A stretch of 64,000 nucleotides of DNA from Crossaster papposus (lineage: Eukaryota > Echinodermata > Asteroidea > Velatida > Solasteridae). Position 1 is the first letter of the stretch, and each line of letters starts with the position of its first letter. The DNA is taken from positions 62,001 to 126,000 of the forward strand of contig JBAIAA010000022.1 in assembly GCA_037893245.1 (NCBI GenBank), in the 5' to 3' direction. Position numbers and translations under genes: made by a program. Shown one piece after another: positions 10,612 through 20,870 of this stretch. Under the pieces are notes generated by a model. The model made no database searches, was not told where the DNA came from, and saw only the letters and a list, made by a program, of their open reading frames with translations.

Positions 10612-11075
10612 CAATCACGAAGCACGCGTTTGAACGTGTCATCGTCGTCTATAAAACGTCAACTAATAAGATGTGTTCATTTCACATTTCAGTGTCGGTG
10701 ACTGAAAGCGACATAAACGTAACTTCCGTCTCATGAATATTAAACGAGTCAGTGGTGCGTGATTGACAGCGCACTAGGGGCCACGCGTTTGAACGTGTCA
10801 TCGACGTCTATAAAATGTCAACCAATAAGATGTGTTCATTTCACAGTGTCGGTGACTGAAAGTTGCATTTAACATCATGAATATTAAACGAGTCAGTGGT
10901 GCGTGATTGACAGCGCACCAGGGGCCACGCGTTTGAACGTGTCATCGACGTCTATAAAATGTCAACCAATAAGATGTGTTCATTTCACAGTGTCGGTGAC
11001 TGAAAGTTGCATTTAACATCATGAATATTAAACGAGTCAGTGGTGTGTGATTGACAGTGCGCTAGGGGCCAATTA
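10612..11075 (+). promoter_or_regulatory. Triplicated promoter region of the C1q gene
   Basis: Three tandem units begin at about 10623, 10782 and 10926, spaced 159 and then 144 bp. Each contains GAACGTGTCATCG, a GACGTC site or near match, TATAAAA (for example 10809-10815 and 10953-10959) and, 6 to 8 bases later, CCAATAAG. Units 2 and 3 are nearly identical. The last TATAAAA lies about 280 bp before the first splice donor, so transcription probably starts near 10985. Starts from the two upstream TATA boxes are also possible. Copy II has the same three units at about 41172, 41331 and 41475. Confidence 0.6.
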
Positions 11076-11232
11076 CAAACCGGGCAACGTTCCTCAGTCA
11101 CTGCTTAGGAAATCACTGGCAAGTTTTTTAAGGCAGGAGCGCACGCTTTATTTCTCACAACGATCGCAACTCATCTTCGCCTTCGGCAGGACAGTCAGAG
11201 AGAGACCTGAACGCAAGAACGAGATTTACAAG
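10985..11232 (+). other. C1q gene copy I, inferred 5' UTR exon 1
   Basis: The end is supported by a good splice donor (ACAAG then GTAAGG at 11233). The start is inferred from the nearest TATAAAA. It shows no useful open frame, so it would be untranslated. Copy II has the same donor after 41781. Confidence 0.45.
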
Positions 11233-11445
11233 GTAAGGTTCTGTGACAGATGGAAACAGGCTTTTCAAGTCTTGAGATGAAATTAATGTTTGTATTCCTT
11301 CTTGATTAGTGGTTCTTACAAAAGTATGTTTTGAACAAAACTCGTGAATAGAGTAAGTTGTGTCAGATTATATTTGACTCTCTGCTCCGCTGTCCATGTA
11401 AATGGTTGTAAAAGGCCGTTCATGTACTTGGGGTCCCCTATACAT

Positions 11446-11617
11446 GTATAGAGTACCGAAGTCAATACGTCATCTTTTGTCTGTTGCCAAGGCAATTGGC
11501 TCCACACAAAAGTTACTCAACCATTTCCCTGTGCTTTTGCAATGGACGTTTCAGTCGACAAGTCGATGTCTGGAGCCATTGCTAGGACAACTGACGTCAC
11601 AATTCGGTACTCTATAC
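11446..11617. mobile_element. MITE-like element in intron 1 of the C1q gene
   Basis: The ends are inverted copies of GTATAGAGTACCGAA, 172 bp apart. The interior is non-coding. The same element is in copy II (41995-42166), so it predates the duplication. Confidence 0.55.
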
Positions 11618-12162
11618 CCTTGATACTGTGCTTGATGTTTAGGCTGTTCCACCATCCTTCTGACATGCTTTAATGAGCACACACAGCCTACCCCAGCATC
11701 ATACCAAGCATCGTTTAGCATCATGTCAGAATCTGCCGCGTATCCTGTTCCAGAATCTTCCACCTCATGTCCACCGAACTCGGCACCATCCACAACCCAT
11801 ACTGTTGTTAGCGCAAGCATCCCATCCTATTGATTTGTTTCACCACTCCATGCAAACCCTTAGGGCATAAGTCTTATTTAAAAGGGTTGGAGCAAACGTC
11901 AAATGTATTGTATTCCTTCTTTGCATCCACAGACTCCCCTTGCTATCTCCCCATTTTGTCATCATCTTTGTTACTTTCTTTTTAGGGACAGCTGCTCGCT
12001 TTGATAAAACATAATGATATCACAACATCAACAACAAACAAACAAACAAATTATAGCCTTTACGCTGACAACAGCCTCAAAGCGCTGTAAAAATACATTA
12101 AAATAAACAAATAAAGAGACTTGTTGAGAGTTAAGGTGTTTGTTTTTTTGTATTATTTTCAG

Positions 12163-12232
12163 GTGACATTTAACTTCAGTCACTAAGATTTCTTCCCGGC
12201 GGCTGAGCTCTGATTAAGAACACCACGTCAAG
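12163..12232 (+). other. C1q gene copy I, inferred 5' UTR exon 2 (70 bp)
   Basis: It is bounded by a pyrimidine-rich acceptor (TTGTATTATTTTCAG) and a donor (GTCAAG then GTAGGC). Copy II keeps the same exon at 42712-42781 with the same borders. It contains stop codons in the relevant frames, so it should be untranslated. Confidence 0.5.
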
Positions 12233-13173
12233 GTAGGCCTTACTGTATTAAAAACAAATAAACAAATAACGTTATATTTTTCAACATCGCCACAAAACCA
12301 TTGACGTATCTTAATTGTGAGGAGCTATAGCTAAACAATCAGGGAGACAAATTCTTAAATATTACCGTATTTACAGAGTTTTTCAGTAAGGATATTATAT
12401 CTTTCCCAGTTATTTTAACACTAGTATCACACATTCTTATAACGACACTTTCGTCCCCGAACATCGCCCAGCTCAATTCTCAATTTAAAAAAAATAGTTA
12501 TCAATGAATGCCATTCTAGATCAAGTATTATTGCAATTTGTATACCTTTCTGATTCCTCCTAAAATTGTGAAATTCGTTTCACGGGGATTTGGAAATTAA
12601 ATAAAAAAATAACTAATGTTGGTGTTTTTTTGTCGTTTGTTTTAAGACTCTTGGTCATTTATATACAAAAAATAACCATAACGTTTGATAGTAAACAGAA
12701 CAAAATGTAACGACAACAGCGTCTAAATCTATTAAAATAAAAACAAAGCAAAATACCCAAAACCACACATTAATTTACGACGAATCGCAATGCTCTAATT
12801 AAAATTATACTGCAACTTTAATCAAATCCCTTTGTAATTTTTGAAATTGAGAATCAAGAGTTGAGCTCGACGATGTTTGCGGACGAAATTAAAGTGCAAA
12901 TATAATGAATTTCTGGAGAAGAGGAGTGGTGGGGTTTGGCCCTACTTTATAGCTTGATTCAAAACCCGTACGACACTCTTCCTCAAAAAAGATGTTCCGT
13001 CAAATTTAATTGTTTTGCCGCTTTATACAAACCGACCAAAACGAACATCTGAAGTTATTTTGTATGCGCTCTACCCGAGAACCTTTTAATTCATTTTTTG
13101 TTTGCTTCTTTTTCTGTTTAATAATTAGTCCCTTTTGTGAATTATATTGTCTACTTTTGTTTTTTTATACAGA

Positions 13174-14004
13174 ATGAAGATCTTGGTGGCAACCGTTCTT
13201 TCAATCGCCCTCCTTCTGGGTAACTCTGTCAAGCTCCGAGCTTCCGTCACTGGGCCGGTTGCCACGGACGGTGATCATGTTCCAGCGTCTCAGGCGTGTC
13301 CGATGTGCTGCCAGGGACCTGTTGCCGCACATGGTATACCAGGTTTAAATGGGCAGGTCGGACCGATGGGACCCTACGGCCAGCCGGGGTCAAAGGGCGA
13401 CGCAGGTCAGCCGGGTCAAATTGGCGATATCGGGCCAATCGGTCCAATGGGTGAGCGGGGAGCACTTGGGAACGCTGGGCCTAAAGGTGACGATGGGATA
13501 GGTCAGCCCGGCAAGATAGGTCCGAAAGGTCTGCAGGGTGTCGTTGGAAGTCCTGGTGTCAAAGGTCAGAAGGGTGAGCCAGGGGAGACACCAGATGACT
13601 CCAACCAGCGGGTAGCATTCACCGCGGTGAGGACGAGCACCTCTGATACCTCTACGAGTCACGACACCCGTTTGCCCTTCCAGCAGACCGAGACGCTTCT
13701 GCCGGGTACCAGCTTCGATCTCGGGACCGGCACGTTCACGTGTACTGTGCCGGGCACCTACGTGTTTACGTTTTCTGTGAACAATTATTATTCCAGCGGC
13801 CTGTCCGTTCATCTCCGGAAGAACGACGACTATGTTGTCTCTGGCTATAGCAGTGATACAAGTCACCATGAGCAGGTGTCTGGGAGCGCGGTGCTGGTTC
13901 TGCAGCGAGGAGACACGGTGGGGCTTACCATGTACGGTACGGTGCTTAGTAGTTCCACCTATCAATACACCTCATTCAGTGGCTTCCTCCTTTACCCCGA
14001 ATAA
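13174..14004 (+). CDS. Secreted collagen-like C1q-domain protein (copy I, intact)
   Basis: A 276-residue secreted protein, probably a trimer-forming recognition lectin of the C1q family. The ATG at 13174 is chosen because an acceptor (TTTTTTTATACAG) ends two bases before it; the nine open codons upstream are intronic. Residues 1-23 are a signal peptide. Cys42, Cys45 and Cys46 could link chains by disulfides. Residues 54-137 are Gly-X-Y collagen repeats with one interruption at 108-110 (GIG). From VAFTA (147) to the end is a C1q head, ending in the family's typical FSGFLLYPE. The stop overlaps AATAAATAATAAATAA, a likely poly-A signal. The head lies in a single exon. Ligand unknown; C1q-like proteins of invertebrates often bind microbes. 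It could also belong to the C1q/TNF-related group. Confidence 0.93.
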   Translation: MKILVATVLSIALLLGNSVKLRASVTGPVATDGDHVPASQACPMCCQGPVAAHGIPGLNGQVGPMGPYGQPGSKGDAGQPGQIGDIGPIGPMGERGALGNAGPKGDDGIGQPGKIGPKGLQGVVGSPGVKGQKGEPGETPDDSNQRVAFTAVRTSTSDTSTSHDTRLPFQQTETLLPGTSFDLGTGTFTCTVPGTYVFTFSVNNYYSSGLSVHLRKNDDYVVSGYSSDTSHHEQVSGSAVLVLQRGDTVGLTMYGTVLSSSTYQYTSFSGFLLYPE

Positions 14005-15309
14005 ATAATAAATAATTGCTGAAACAGTAGTCGTATTAAAAAGAAATAATATTCAATGTCATAATAATAATTAATATTTGTTAAGCATCTTAGTCTTCAT
14101 AAAAAGTTTCAAAACACCTTACCAACCGAAATAAAAACTACATGAAAAACAATTTAATCAAAAGTAATATTTGTATAGAACTTGTTTTATAGGTTGCGTT
14201 TGTTTTTATTCCACACTCGACACTTGTCGCAATAGCTAAAATACATTTGGTGTTTAATTCTAAACCTTGTTTCAATACGATTTAATGCAGTTAATTAGTT
14301 GTACAATGTACTATCGACGTACTAATAAATATCTTACTTATTTGAAAGAAAACAAATGATTCTAGGCATCCAGCAAAATGAATACGGTAGATATCGTGTA
14401 ATTGTTCAGAATTGTTTAAACAAATTCACAATCGCCCGCTGGCGAATGCGACAAAATATAATAATAACTGCCCGACTTTGGTTGAAAAAGAATGCCGTTT
14501 TTCTTGCTTTTCTCGGCATCCATGATTGTAAAACTTCGGACAGGTCAGTTAAACGATATTTACTATAAAATACAACCGAACCTCCCAAATCCACCCATTC
14601 ATAATAATTTAAGCAATTACCAATGGTGTATCCTAGTCCTTTAAATGTTCATACATGTCCGCCATATAAACATATCGTTACTGAATAAACATATTTACCC
14701 ATTCTATGTTGTTTCAAATGTTGTTTTTTAATATACAATTTACTGTTTTTAATATTCATTTTTAATAAAATGTTCAGATATACTGATACCAGTGCAGCGT
14801 AACTGGAGGTCCAAGGTTCAAACCCAGCTAAAGTCAATGTATGAATACAAAATATAATATTTTGCTTCAATTCCCAATTTGTAAGCATTTAATAGCATCT
14901 GTATAAATAAAAAAGTAAGGTAGAATATTAGCATTTGCTCTATTTGGTATAAATTAAATGGCTATACTGTACGTGCACATGATAAACTCTATTGTTATAA
15001 ACCATTCGGCTGTGCAATTAACTGCAAGTATAAAGCGTTTGATACTTTGTTAGTTAGCAATTCTAAGATTGCTGGGATTTTAAGTATGAGTTTCATGACC
15101 TCTCATTTTTCGGTTTTCACTTCACTCTAAACTTCTCTCTCGGTATGTCATAGTCCCACTCTCCCTTCAGTATCATGTTAGCTGCCATGTGGCTGATCTC
15201 ATCCGAGGACTTGGCCCCGACCTCGTTACCGCCAACGAGCACGCCCAGGGCCGACCATGTCGCAGTAGAGTAGCCGCGTAGGTGTGGTGGTAGTCACGCA
15301 AGTATTGGT
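14005..15309. other. 3' flank of the C1q gene, copy I
   Basis: AT-rich, without a credible gene. It matches 49830-51102 in copy II closely. It holds a dispersed repeat at about 14420-14640 that recurs, inverted and diverged, at about 22245-22450. It also holds a B-box-like stretch (GGTTCAAACCC, about 14815-14825) that may be a decayed SINE. The match to copy II stops sharply at 15309. Confidence 0.7.
14420..14640. repeat. Dispersed repeat, member 1
   Basis: The segment around TTTCTTGCTTTTCTCGGCAT, then ATTGTAAAACTTCGGACAGG and CAATTACCAATGGTGTATCC, is found inverted and diverged at about 22245-22450. A direct, near-identical copy lies at about 50200-50430. Probably an old transposable element fragment; ends not defined. 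Confidence 0.55.
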
Positions 15310-15929
15310 GTGAATGGAAAGCATATCATTTGCATATCTCAGGAGGGAATCTCAGGAGGTACGCAAGATTCGCTGCTCGTAATACTGGACACCATTTGAA
15401 GTCTAGGAACCAGACTAGGCTAGACATGGGAGGAGTGTTTTTACTCATAAATATGTCAAAATCCAGCTAGATTATCTAATGGCCTGTTCTCTTAATGATT
15501 ACATTCATTAGTCACATATACATGGTAATATTCACCATTTGGGTACGCCGGAATCGGTGGCAAAATGTAGCAGTCTTGTCCCAAGTCCGTTTCTCCCTTC
15601 GGTGGCTAGTGTAAATACGATGTGATAGATCGTCAATGAGGTCGTCCAATATTCTGCATCCTTGGCGCTGAGCCAAGGTCTGCTGGGCAAAAAGGAGCTT
15701 CTGCGGGCTCAGATGACACTACTGATCCCTGTCTGGTTGGCACCATCGAGTAGCTTACGGCCGAGGGAACCATCGTGTGCAGTCAGCCACAACACCCCAA
15801 CGTCCCTGTAAAAATGTATCCCTACAGAGAAAATGATAGGTAACCAACTATTTAAGGTGTCATGTAATTAATGGCTGTTGACCGGTTCCCAGCCATTTTC
15901 CACTCGATAATAATAGCAAGTACTTAGTG

Positions 15930-16152
15930 AAATATTCCAAATACCATCTCAGCTCCCGGGGGAGCATACAGCTCGATGCTGCCATTTCGGCGCAAAGAAG
16001 CTATTCCAATGACCATCTCTGCCCTCACAGGCACCCATTTACGCCTGGGTGGGGAGAAGCAGAGGCACACGCACAACCCCAGGTTGGACTCGAACCCACA
16101 ACCTGCAGACCACAAATGAAATGCTCCCGGCCACGATGCCACTCCACAGCCC
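15930..16152 (-). mobile_element. tRNA-derived SINE in unit U
   Basis: On the minus strand it starts near GGGCTGTGGAGTGGCATCGT (A-box region) and has the B box GGTTCGAGTCC at 16086-16096. A conserved body follows (AAATGGGTGCCTGTGAGGGC; CTGAGATGGTATTTGGAAT). Copies in the other units end at 18464, 53747, 57610 and 61460. This copy lacks 12 bp between the two boxes. A diverged relative in the opposite direction sits at about 51825-51935. The 3' end is approximate. Confidence 0.7.
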
Positions 16153-16200
16153 TAAATAAGTGGTCTTCTACAATTGAAAACTTTGATATGAGAGTTTTTT

Positions 16201-16787
16201 TACGGAGCTCTGGAAGTGCCATCCGACTTGTTAACATCCTGACATATTTTATCTCAGGATGACGACATAATAGAGGCAAAATGACGACATCCTTTAATAT
16301 TTGTTCGCGTAATAGCGACATCCTGAGATAATATATCGCGAGATGACGACATGCTGAAAGTAGGATGACGACATCCCGAGATAACATATCGCGGGATGAC
16401 GACATGCTAAAAGTAGGATGACGACATCCCGAGATAATATATCGCGGGATGACGACATCCTGAGATAATATATCGCGGGATGACGACATGTTGAAAATAG
16501 GATGACGACATCCTGAGATAATATATCGCGTGATGACGACATGTTGAAAGTAGGATGACGACATCCTGATATAAGATATCGCGGGATGACGACATGTTGA
16601 AAGTATGATGACGACATCTTGAGATAATATATCGCTGGATGACGACATGCTGAAAGTGGGATGACGACATCCTGAGATAATATCTCAGGATGTCGTCATT
16701 ACGCGAACAAATATCAAAGGATGTCGTCATTTTGCCCTTATTATGTCGTCATCCCGCGATATCTTATTTCAAGATGTTATGCCTTGT
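16201..16787. mobile_element. Shortened fold-back satellite element
   Basis: The left end TACGGAGCTCTGGAAGTGCC is followed by alternating long and short monomers built on GATGACGACAT. A perfect palindrome GAGATAATATCTC lies at about 16675-16687, after which the same motifs run in inverse order for about 100 bp. The long middle and the outer right terminus of the full element (18514-20709) are absent. Confidence 0.75.
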
Positions 16788-16965
16788 TATTACCAGGAAT
16801 TATGCCTTGTAGGCACTGCAGGAGTCTATCTGACGTTGGTTGATCACCGTGACCAAAGTACCAGGCCTTCATTTGCTCCTTAGTTGTCATATCTTTCTCA
16901 CCCACTTTACCGTGACCTATTTTCAGGTACCACTTACCTACAAAACATTTGGGGAAAGAAAACAA
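16777..16965 (-). CDS. Exon-like open frame in unit U, 62 residues at most
   Basis: On the minus strand a strong acceptor-like stretch (TTTTCTTTCCCC.. TTTTGTAG, about 16939-16965) is followed by about 50 open codons (KWYLKIGHGKVGEKDMTTK and so on, ending NNKA, stop). The frame is kept at 55905-56093 and 59769-59957, with one substitution (P to L) near the end; the copy at 52054 lacks the last codons. It looks like a terminal exon of a gene captured by the repeat, but I do not recognise the family and there is no upstream exon I can support. Low confidence that it is expressed. Confidence 0.25.
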   Translation of the reverse strand: MFSFPKCFVGKWYLKIGHGKVGEKDMTTKEQMKAWYFGHGDQPTSDRLLQCLQGIIPGNNKA

Positions 16966-17095
16966 AATTTAGCTACATGTATTCAATAGGAATAGTATGG
17001 TGGTTTCATTGGGACTAACAAATGATCAGCGCGGACGCCAAGCACAAGTTCTCCTCTCGCTTGGTTGCAGCAAGTGAGTTAGGGGAGACTTGGGT

Positions 17096-17195
17096 TTGAG
17101 TCACCAAACATTGAGTCTGAGTCAGAGTCCCAGTCACCACTGTCGAGTCTTGAGTGCGAGTCCTGAATCAAACAGGTAGAGTCCGAGTCATAAGT
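17096..17195. repeat. GAGTC pentamer-rich minisatellite
   Basis: Irregular repeats of GAGTCY and CGAGTC. Equivalent tracts are at about 52355-52465, 56220-56345 and 60084-60210. The Asp-Ser-rich frame on the minus strand is a by-product. Confidence 0.75.
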
Positions 17196-19486
17196 CAAAT
17201 GGTTGGGTCTGAGCAATATTTATTGGTATTTGCCAGAGATTCAGTAAGAATTCAAAATCCAAATTCAGTAAGAATCAAATATCTATATTACTAAAATTGG
17301 AAATTCATAGCTATTTTCCCATTCATAGCTATTTTATAGCTATTCCTATTTTGCAATCTAAAGGTTGGTTGCGCACAAACATTACCGTTGTGACTTTGAA
17401 TTTACAAGGCGGGATTCAGACCTATACACGTCATGCATATCATTTGCATATCTCAGGAGGGAATCTCAGGAGGTACGCAAGATTCGCTGCTCGTAATACT
17501 GGACACCATTTGAAGTCTAGGAACCAGACTAGGCTAGACATTGGAGGAGTGTGTTTACTCATAAAGATGTCAAAATTCAGCTGGATTATCTAATGGCCTG
17601 TTCTCTTAATGATTATACATTCATTAGTCACATATACATGGTAATATTTACCGTTTGGGTACGCCGGAATCGGTGGCAAAATGTAGCAGTCTTGTCCCAA
17701 GTCCGTTTCTCCCTCATGAACGTCTAAGGAAGGCATGCCCTGGAGCCTGTCCCTGTCATCTTCTATCAACTACAGAAGCACCACGACTTGAGGCTTGGCC
17801 GTTATATCAAGTTGCAACCCAGCGGGTAGTAGGTCTCCCACAGCAGTTGAGGCCCCAGTGCGGAGCAAGACTTTCTTAGCATTGATGGTCCTGTCGGCTT
17901 CGGTGGCTAGTGTAAATACGATGTGCTAGATCGTCAACGAGGTCGTCCAATATTCTGCATCCTTGGCGCTGAGCCAAGGTCTGCTGGGCAAAAAAGAGCT
18001 TCTGCGGCTCAGATGATGACACTGATCCCTGTCTGGTTGGCACCATCGAGTAGCTTACGGCCGAGGAAACCATCGTGTGCAGTCAGCCACAACACCCCAA
18101 CATCCCTTTAAAAATGTATCCCTACAGAGAAAATGATAGGTAACCAACTATTTAAGGTGTCATGTGATTAATGGCTGTTGACCGGTTCCCAGCCATTTTC
18201 CACTCGATAATAATAGCAAGTACTTAGTGAAATATTCCAAATACCATCTCAGCTCCCGGGGGAGCATACAGCTCGATGCTGCCATTTCGGCGCAAAGAAG
18301 CTATTCCAATGACCATCTCTGCCCTCACAGGTACCCATTTACGCCTGGGTGGGGAGAAGCAGAGGCACACGCACAACCCCAGGTTGGACTCGAACCCACA
18401 ACCTGCAGAATTACCAGCAGACCACAAATGAAATGCTCCCGGCCACGATGCCACTCCACAGCCCTAAATAAGTGGTCTTCTACAATTGAAAACTTTGATA
18501 TGAGAGTTTTTTTTACGGAGCTCTGGAAGTGCCATCCGACTTGTTTACATCCTGACATATTTTATCTCAGGATGACGACATAATAGAGGCAAAATGACGA
18601 CATCCTTTAATATTTGTTCGCGTAATAGCGACATCCTGAGATAATATATCGCGAGATGACGACATGCTGAAAGTAGGATGACGACATCCCGAGATAACAT
18701 ATCGCGGGATGACGACATGCTAAAAGTAGGATGACGACATCCCGAGATAATATATCGCGGGATGACGACATCCTGAGATAATATATCGCGGGATGACGAC
18801 ATATTGAAAATAGGATGACGACATCCTGAGATAATATATCACGGGATGACGACATGTTGAAAGTAGGATGACGACATCCTGAGATAATATATCGCGGGAT
18901 GACGACATCCTGAGAGTAGGATGACGACATCCTGAGATAATATATCGCGGGATGACGACATGCTGAGAGTAGGATGACGACATCCTGAGATAATATATCC
19001 CGGGATGACAACATGCTGCTGAAACCATGTAGGATCCTGATTAGATCAGCAATACGAAAGCTTAAAGGGACCATCTGCGTTTCCGCGTTTCAGAATGAAA
19101 AACCATGTAAAGACGGAAACTTGGTGCAATGCTCGCAGTCAGCATACGATAGGCCGGGTAGCAGCGCGGCGAGTCTCTGCCTCGATTTTTGTCATACCCC
19201 TTGCGAGGTTTTATGTTAATGAGGCTTCCCTTTGAGGGGCGGAGTGGTTTGACAACAAATTTCAAAAATTATTTTGTCCCATTTATCACAGAAAATAAAC
19301 ACAACCACACACATAATGTTGTTGTAAACATTATACTTTATTGATTTAAGCAAACAAAATCCGTATTACATGTGTCCTTTAATCAATCCGTATGGTAGGC
19401 TTTGTCTATTTCCGTGACGCTTTTGCTTTGGCCTTGACGCTTTGACTTTGGTCGTGACAGTTGTGGACCACCGTAGTATTTCGTTA

Positions 19487-19690
19487 AAAGACGTCTTCTT
19501 GAGAGATATGATTTAATATCCTGGAAAGACGTCTTTCCAAGATACGATTATCATGGAAAGGCGTCTTTTTGTGATACGATTATCATAGAAAGACGTCTTT
19601 CTGAGATACGATATTAGGAAAGATATATTTCCGAGATACGACATCACGGAAAGACATATTTTTATATCAGTATTCCGTCTTTTTGAGATA
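19487..19690. repeat. Minisatellite with AGACGTCTTTC core
   Basis: About six units of roughly 35 bp, each with a GAAAGACGTCTTTC-like palindrome followed by GAGATACGAT. It lies in the loop of fold-back element 1. Copies are in all U units (about 54585-54790, 58449-58655, 62460-62670). Confidence 0.8.
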
Positions 19691-19809
19691 AATTATCTCA
19701 GAAACGCGGAAACGCGGATGGTCACTTTAAGCTTCCGTATTGCTGATCTAATCAGGATCCTACATAGTTTCAGCAGCATGTCGTCATCCCAGGATATATT
19801 ATCCCAGGA

Positions 19810-20540
19810 TGTCGTCATCCTACTTTCAACATGTCGTCATCCCGCGATATATTATCCCAGGATGTTGTCATCCTACTTTTAGCATGTCGTCATCCCGGGA
19901 TATATTATCCCAGGATGTCGTCATCCTACTTTCAACATGTCGTCATCCTGCGATATATTATCTCAGGATGTCGTCATCCTACTTTCAGCATGTCGTCATC
20001 ATGCGATATATTATTTCAGGATGTCGTCATGCTATTTTCAACATGTCGGCATCCTATTTTCAACATGTTGTCATCCCGCGATATATTATCCCAGGATGTT
20101 GTCATCCTACTTTTAGCATGTCGTCATCCCGGGATATATTATCCCAGGATGTCGTCATCCTACTTTCAACATGTCGTCATCCTGCGATATATTATCTCAG
20201 GATGTCGTCACCCTACTTTCAGCATGTCGTCATCATGCGATATATTATTTCAGGATGTCGTCATGCTATTTTCAACATGTCGTCATCCTATTTTCAACAT
20301 GTCGTCATCCCGCGATATATTATCCCAGGATGTTGTCATCCTACTTTTAGCATGTCGTCATCCCGGGATATATTATCCCAGGATGTCGTCATCCTACTTT
20401 CAACATGTCGTCATCCTGCGATATATTATCTCAGGATGTCGTCATCCTACTTTCAGCATGTCGTCATCATGCGATATATTATTTCAGGATGTCGTCATGC
20501 TCTTTTCAACATGTCGTCATCCTATTTTCAACATGTTGTC
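19810..20540. repeat. Higher-order satellite repeat, 234-bp period
   Basis: The variant GATGTTGTCATCCTACTTTT recurs at 19861, 20095 and 20329, exactly 234 bp apart, with the same order of variant monomers between. This is a second level of amplification on top of the basic 54-55-bp repeat. It is found only in this arm; the copy II units have fewer monomers. Because 234 is a multiple of three, open frames of up to 287 codons arise in two phases at once. They are not genes. Confidence 0.85.
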
Positions 20541-20870
20541 ATCCCGCGATATATTATCTCAGGATGTCGTCATCCTACTTTCAGCATGTCGTCATCATGC
20601 GATATATTATCTCAGGATGTCGCCATTACGCGAACAAATATCAAAGGATATCAGGATGTCGTCCTGAGATAAAATATGTCAGGATGTAAACAAGTCGGAT
20701 GGCACTTCCATATTTTTCCGTATTTTTCAGATGAATAACATTTTTGACTAACAAATAGTCACTTTTCTCACTTCCAGAAACTTGTTTTAACCTCAAATTG
20801 ATTCTGGACTTTTCAATGTTTCCTCTTTATAAAAAAAAGAAGATAATCCTATCCCCATTTTTCCTCAAAA

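Larger units (their letters stand above)
15310..16790. repeat. Unit U, left-truncated and internally deleted (copy I)
   Basis: It begins at the position that corresponds to 17434 in the full unit and runs to the start of the next unit at 16791. About 190 bp present at 17712-17900 is missing here (junction near 15597). It contains a SINE (15930-16152) and a shortened fold-back array (16201-16787). Confidence 0.85.
18514..20709. mobile_element. Fold-back element 1 with satellite arms (TU/FB-like)
   Basis: The ends are inverted copies of GGAAGTGCCATCCGACTTGT and adjoining bases; the outer TACGGAGCTCT is present only on the left. Inside each end is a long array of GATGACGACAT-type monomers (left arm to about 19010, right arm about 19780-20640). 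Next come inverted inner blocks (GATCCTGATTAGATCAGCAA at about 19030 against its inverse near 19745). A central 0.6-kb region holds a GACGTC minisatellite. Long repeated inverted arms around a short middle are the hallmark of fold-back elements such as sea urchin TU. No transposase is visible. Confidence 0.75.

Noticed and set aside
13390..13965. 191-codon frame antisense to the C1q gene
   Set aside because: It is a shadow of the Gly-rich coding strand with no family features.
19810..20640. CRISPR-like array
   Set aside because: Regular short repeats are present, but the intervening segments are repeats too, the whole is inverted around a centre, and the genome is eukaryotic.
19809..20672. 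Two overlapping open frames of 287 and 278 codons
   Set aside because: They lie in the satellite arm, in two phases of the same strand, and stay open only because the 234-bp period is a multiple of three. The same words give frames on the opposite strand in the other arm.
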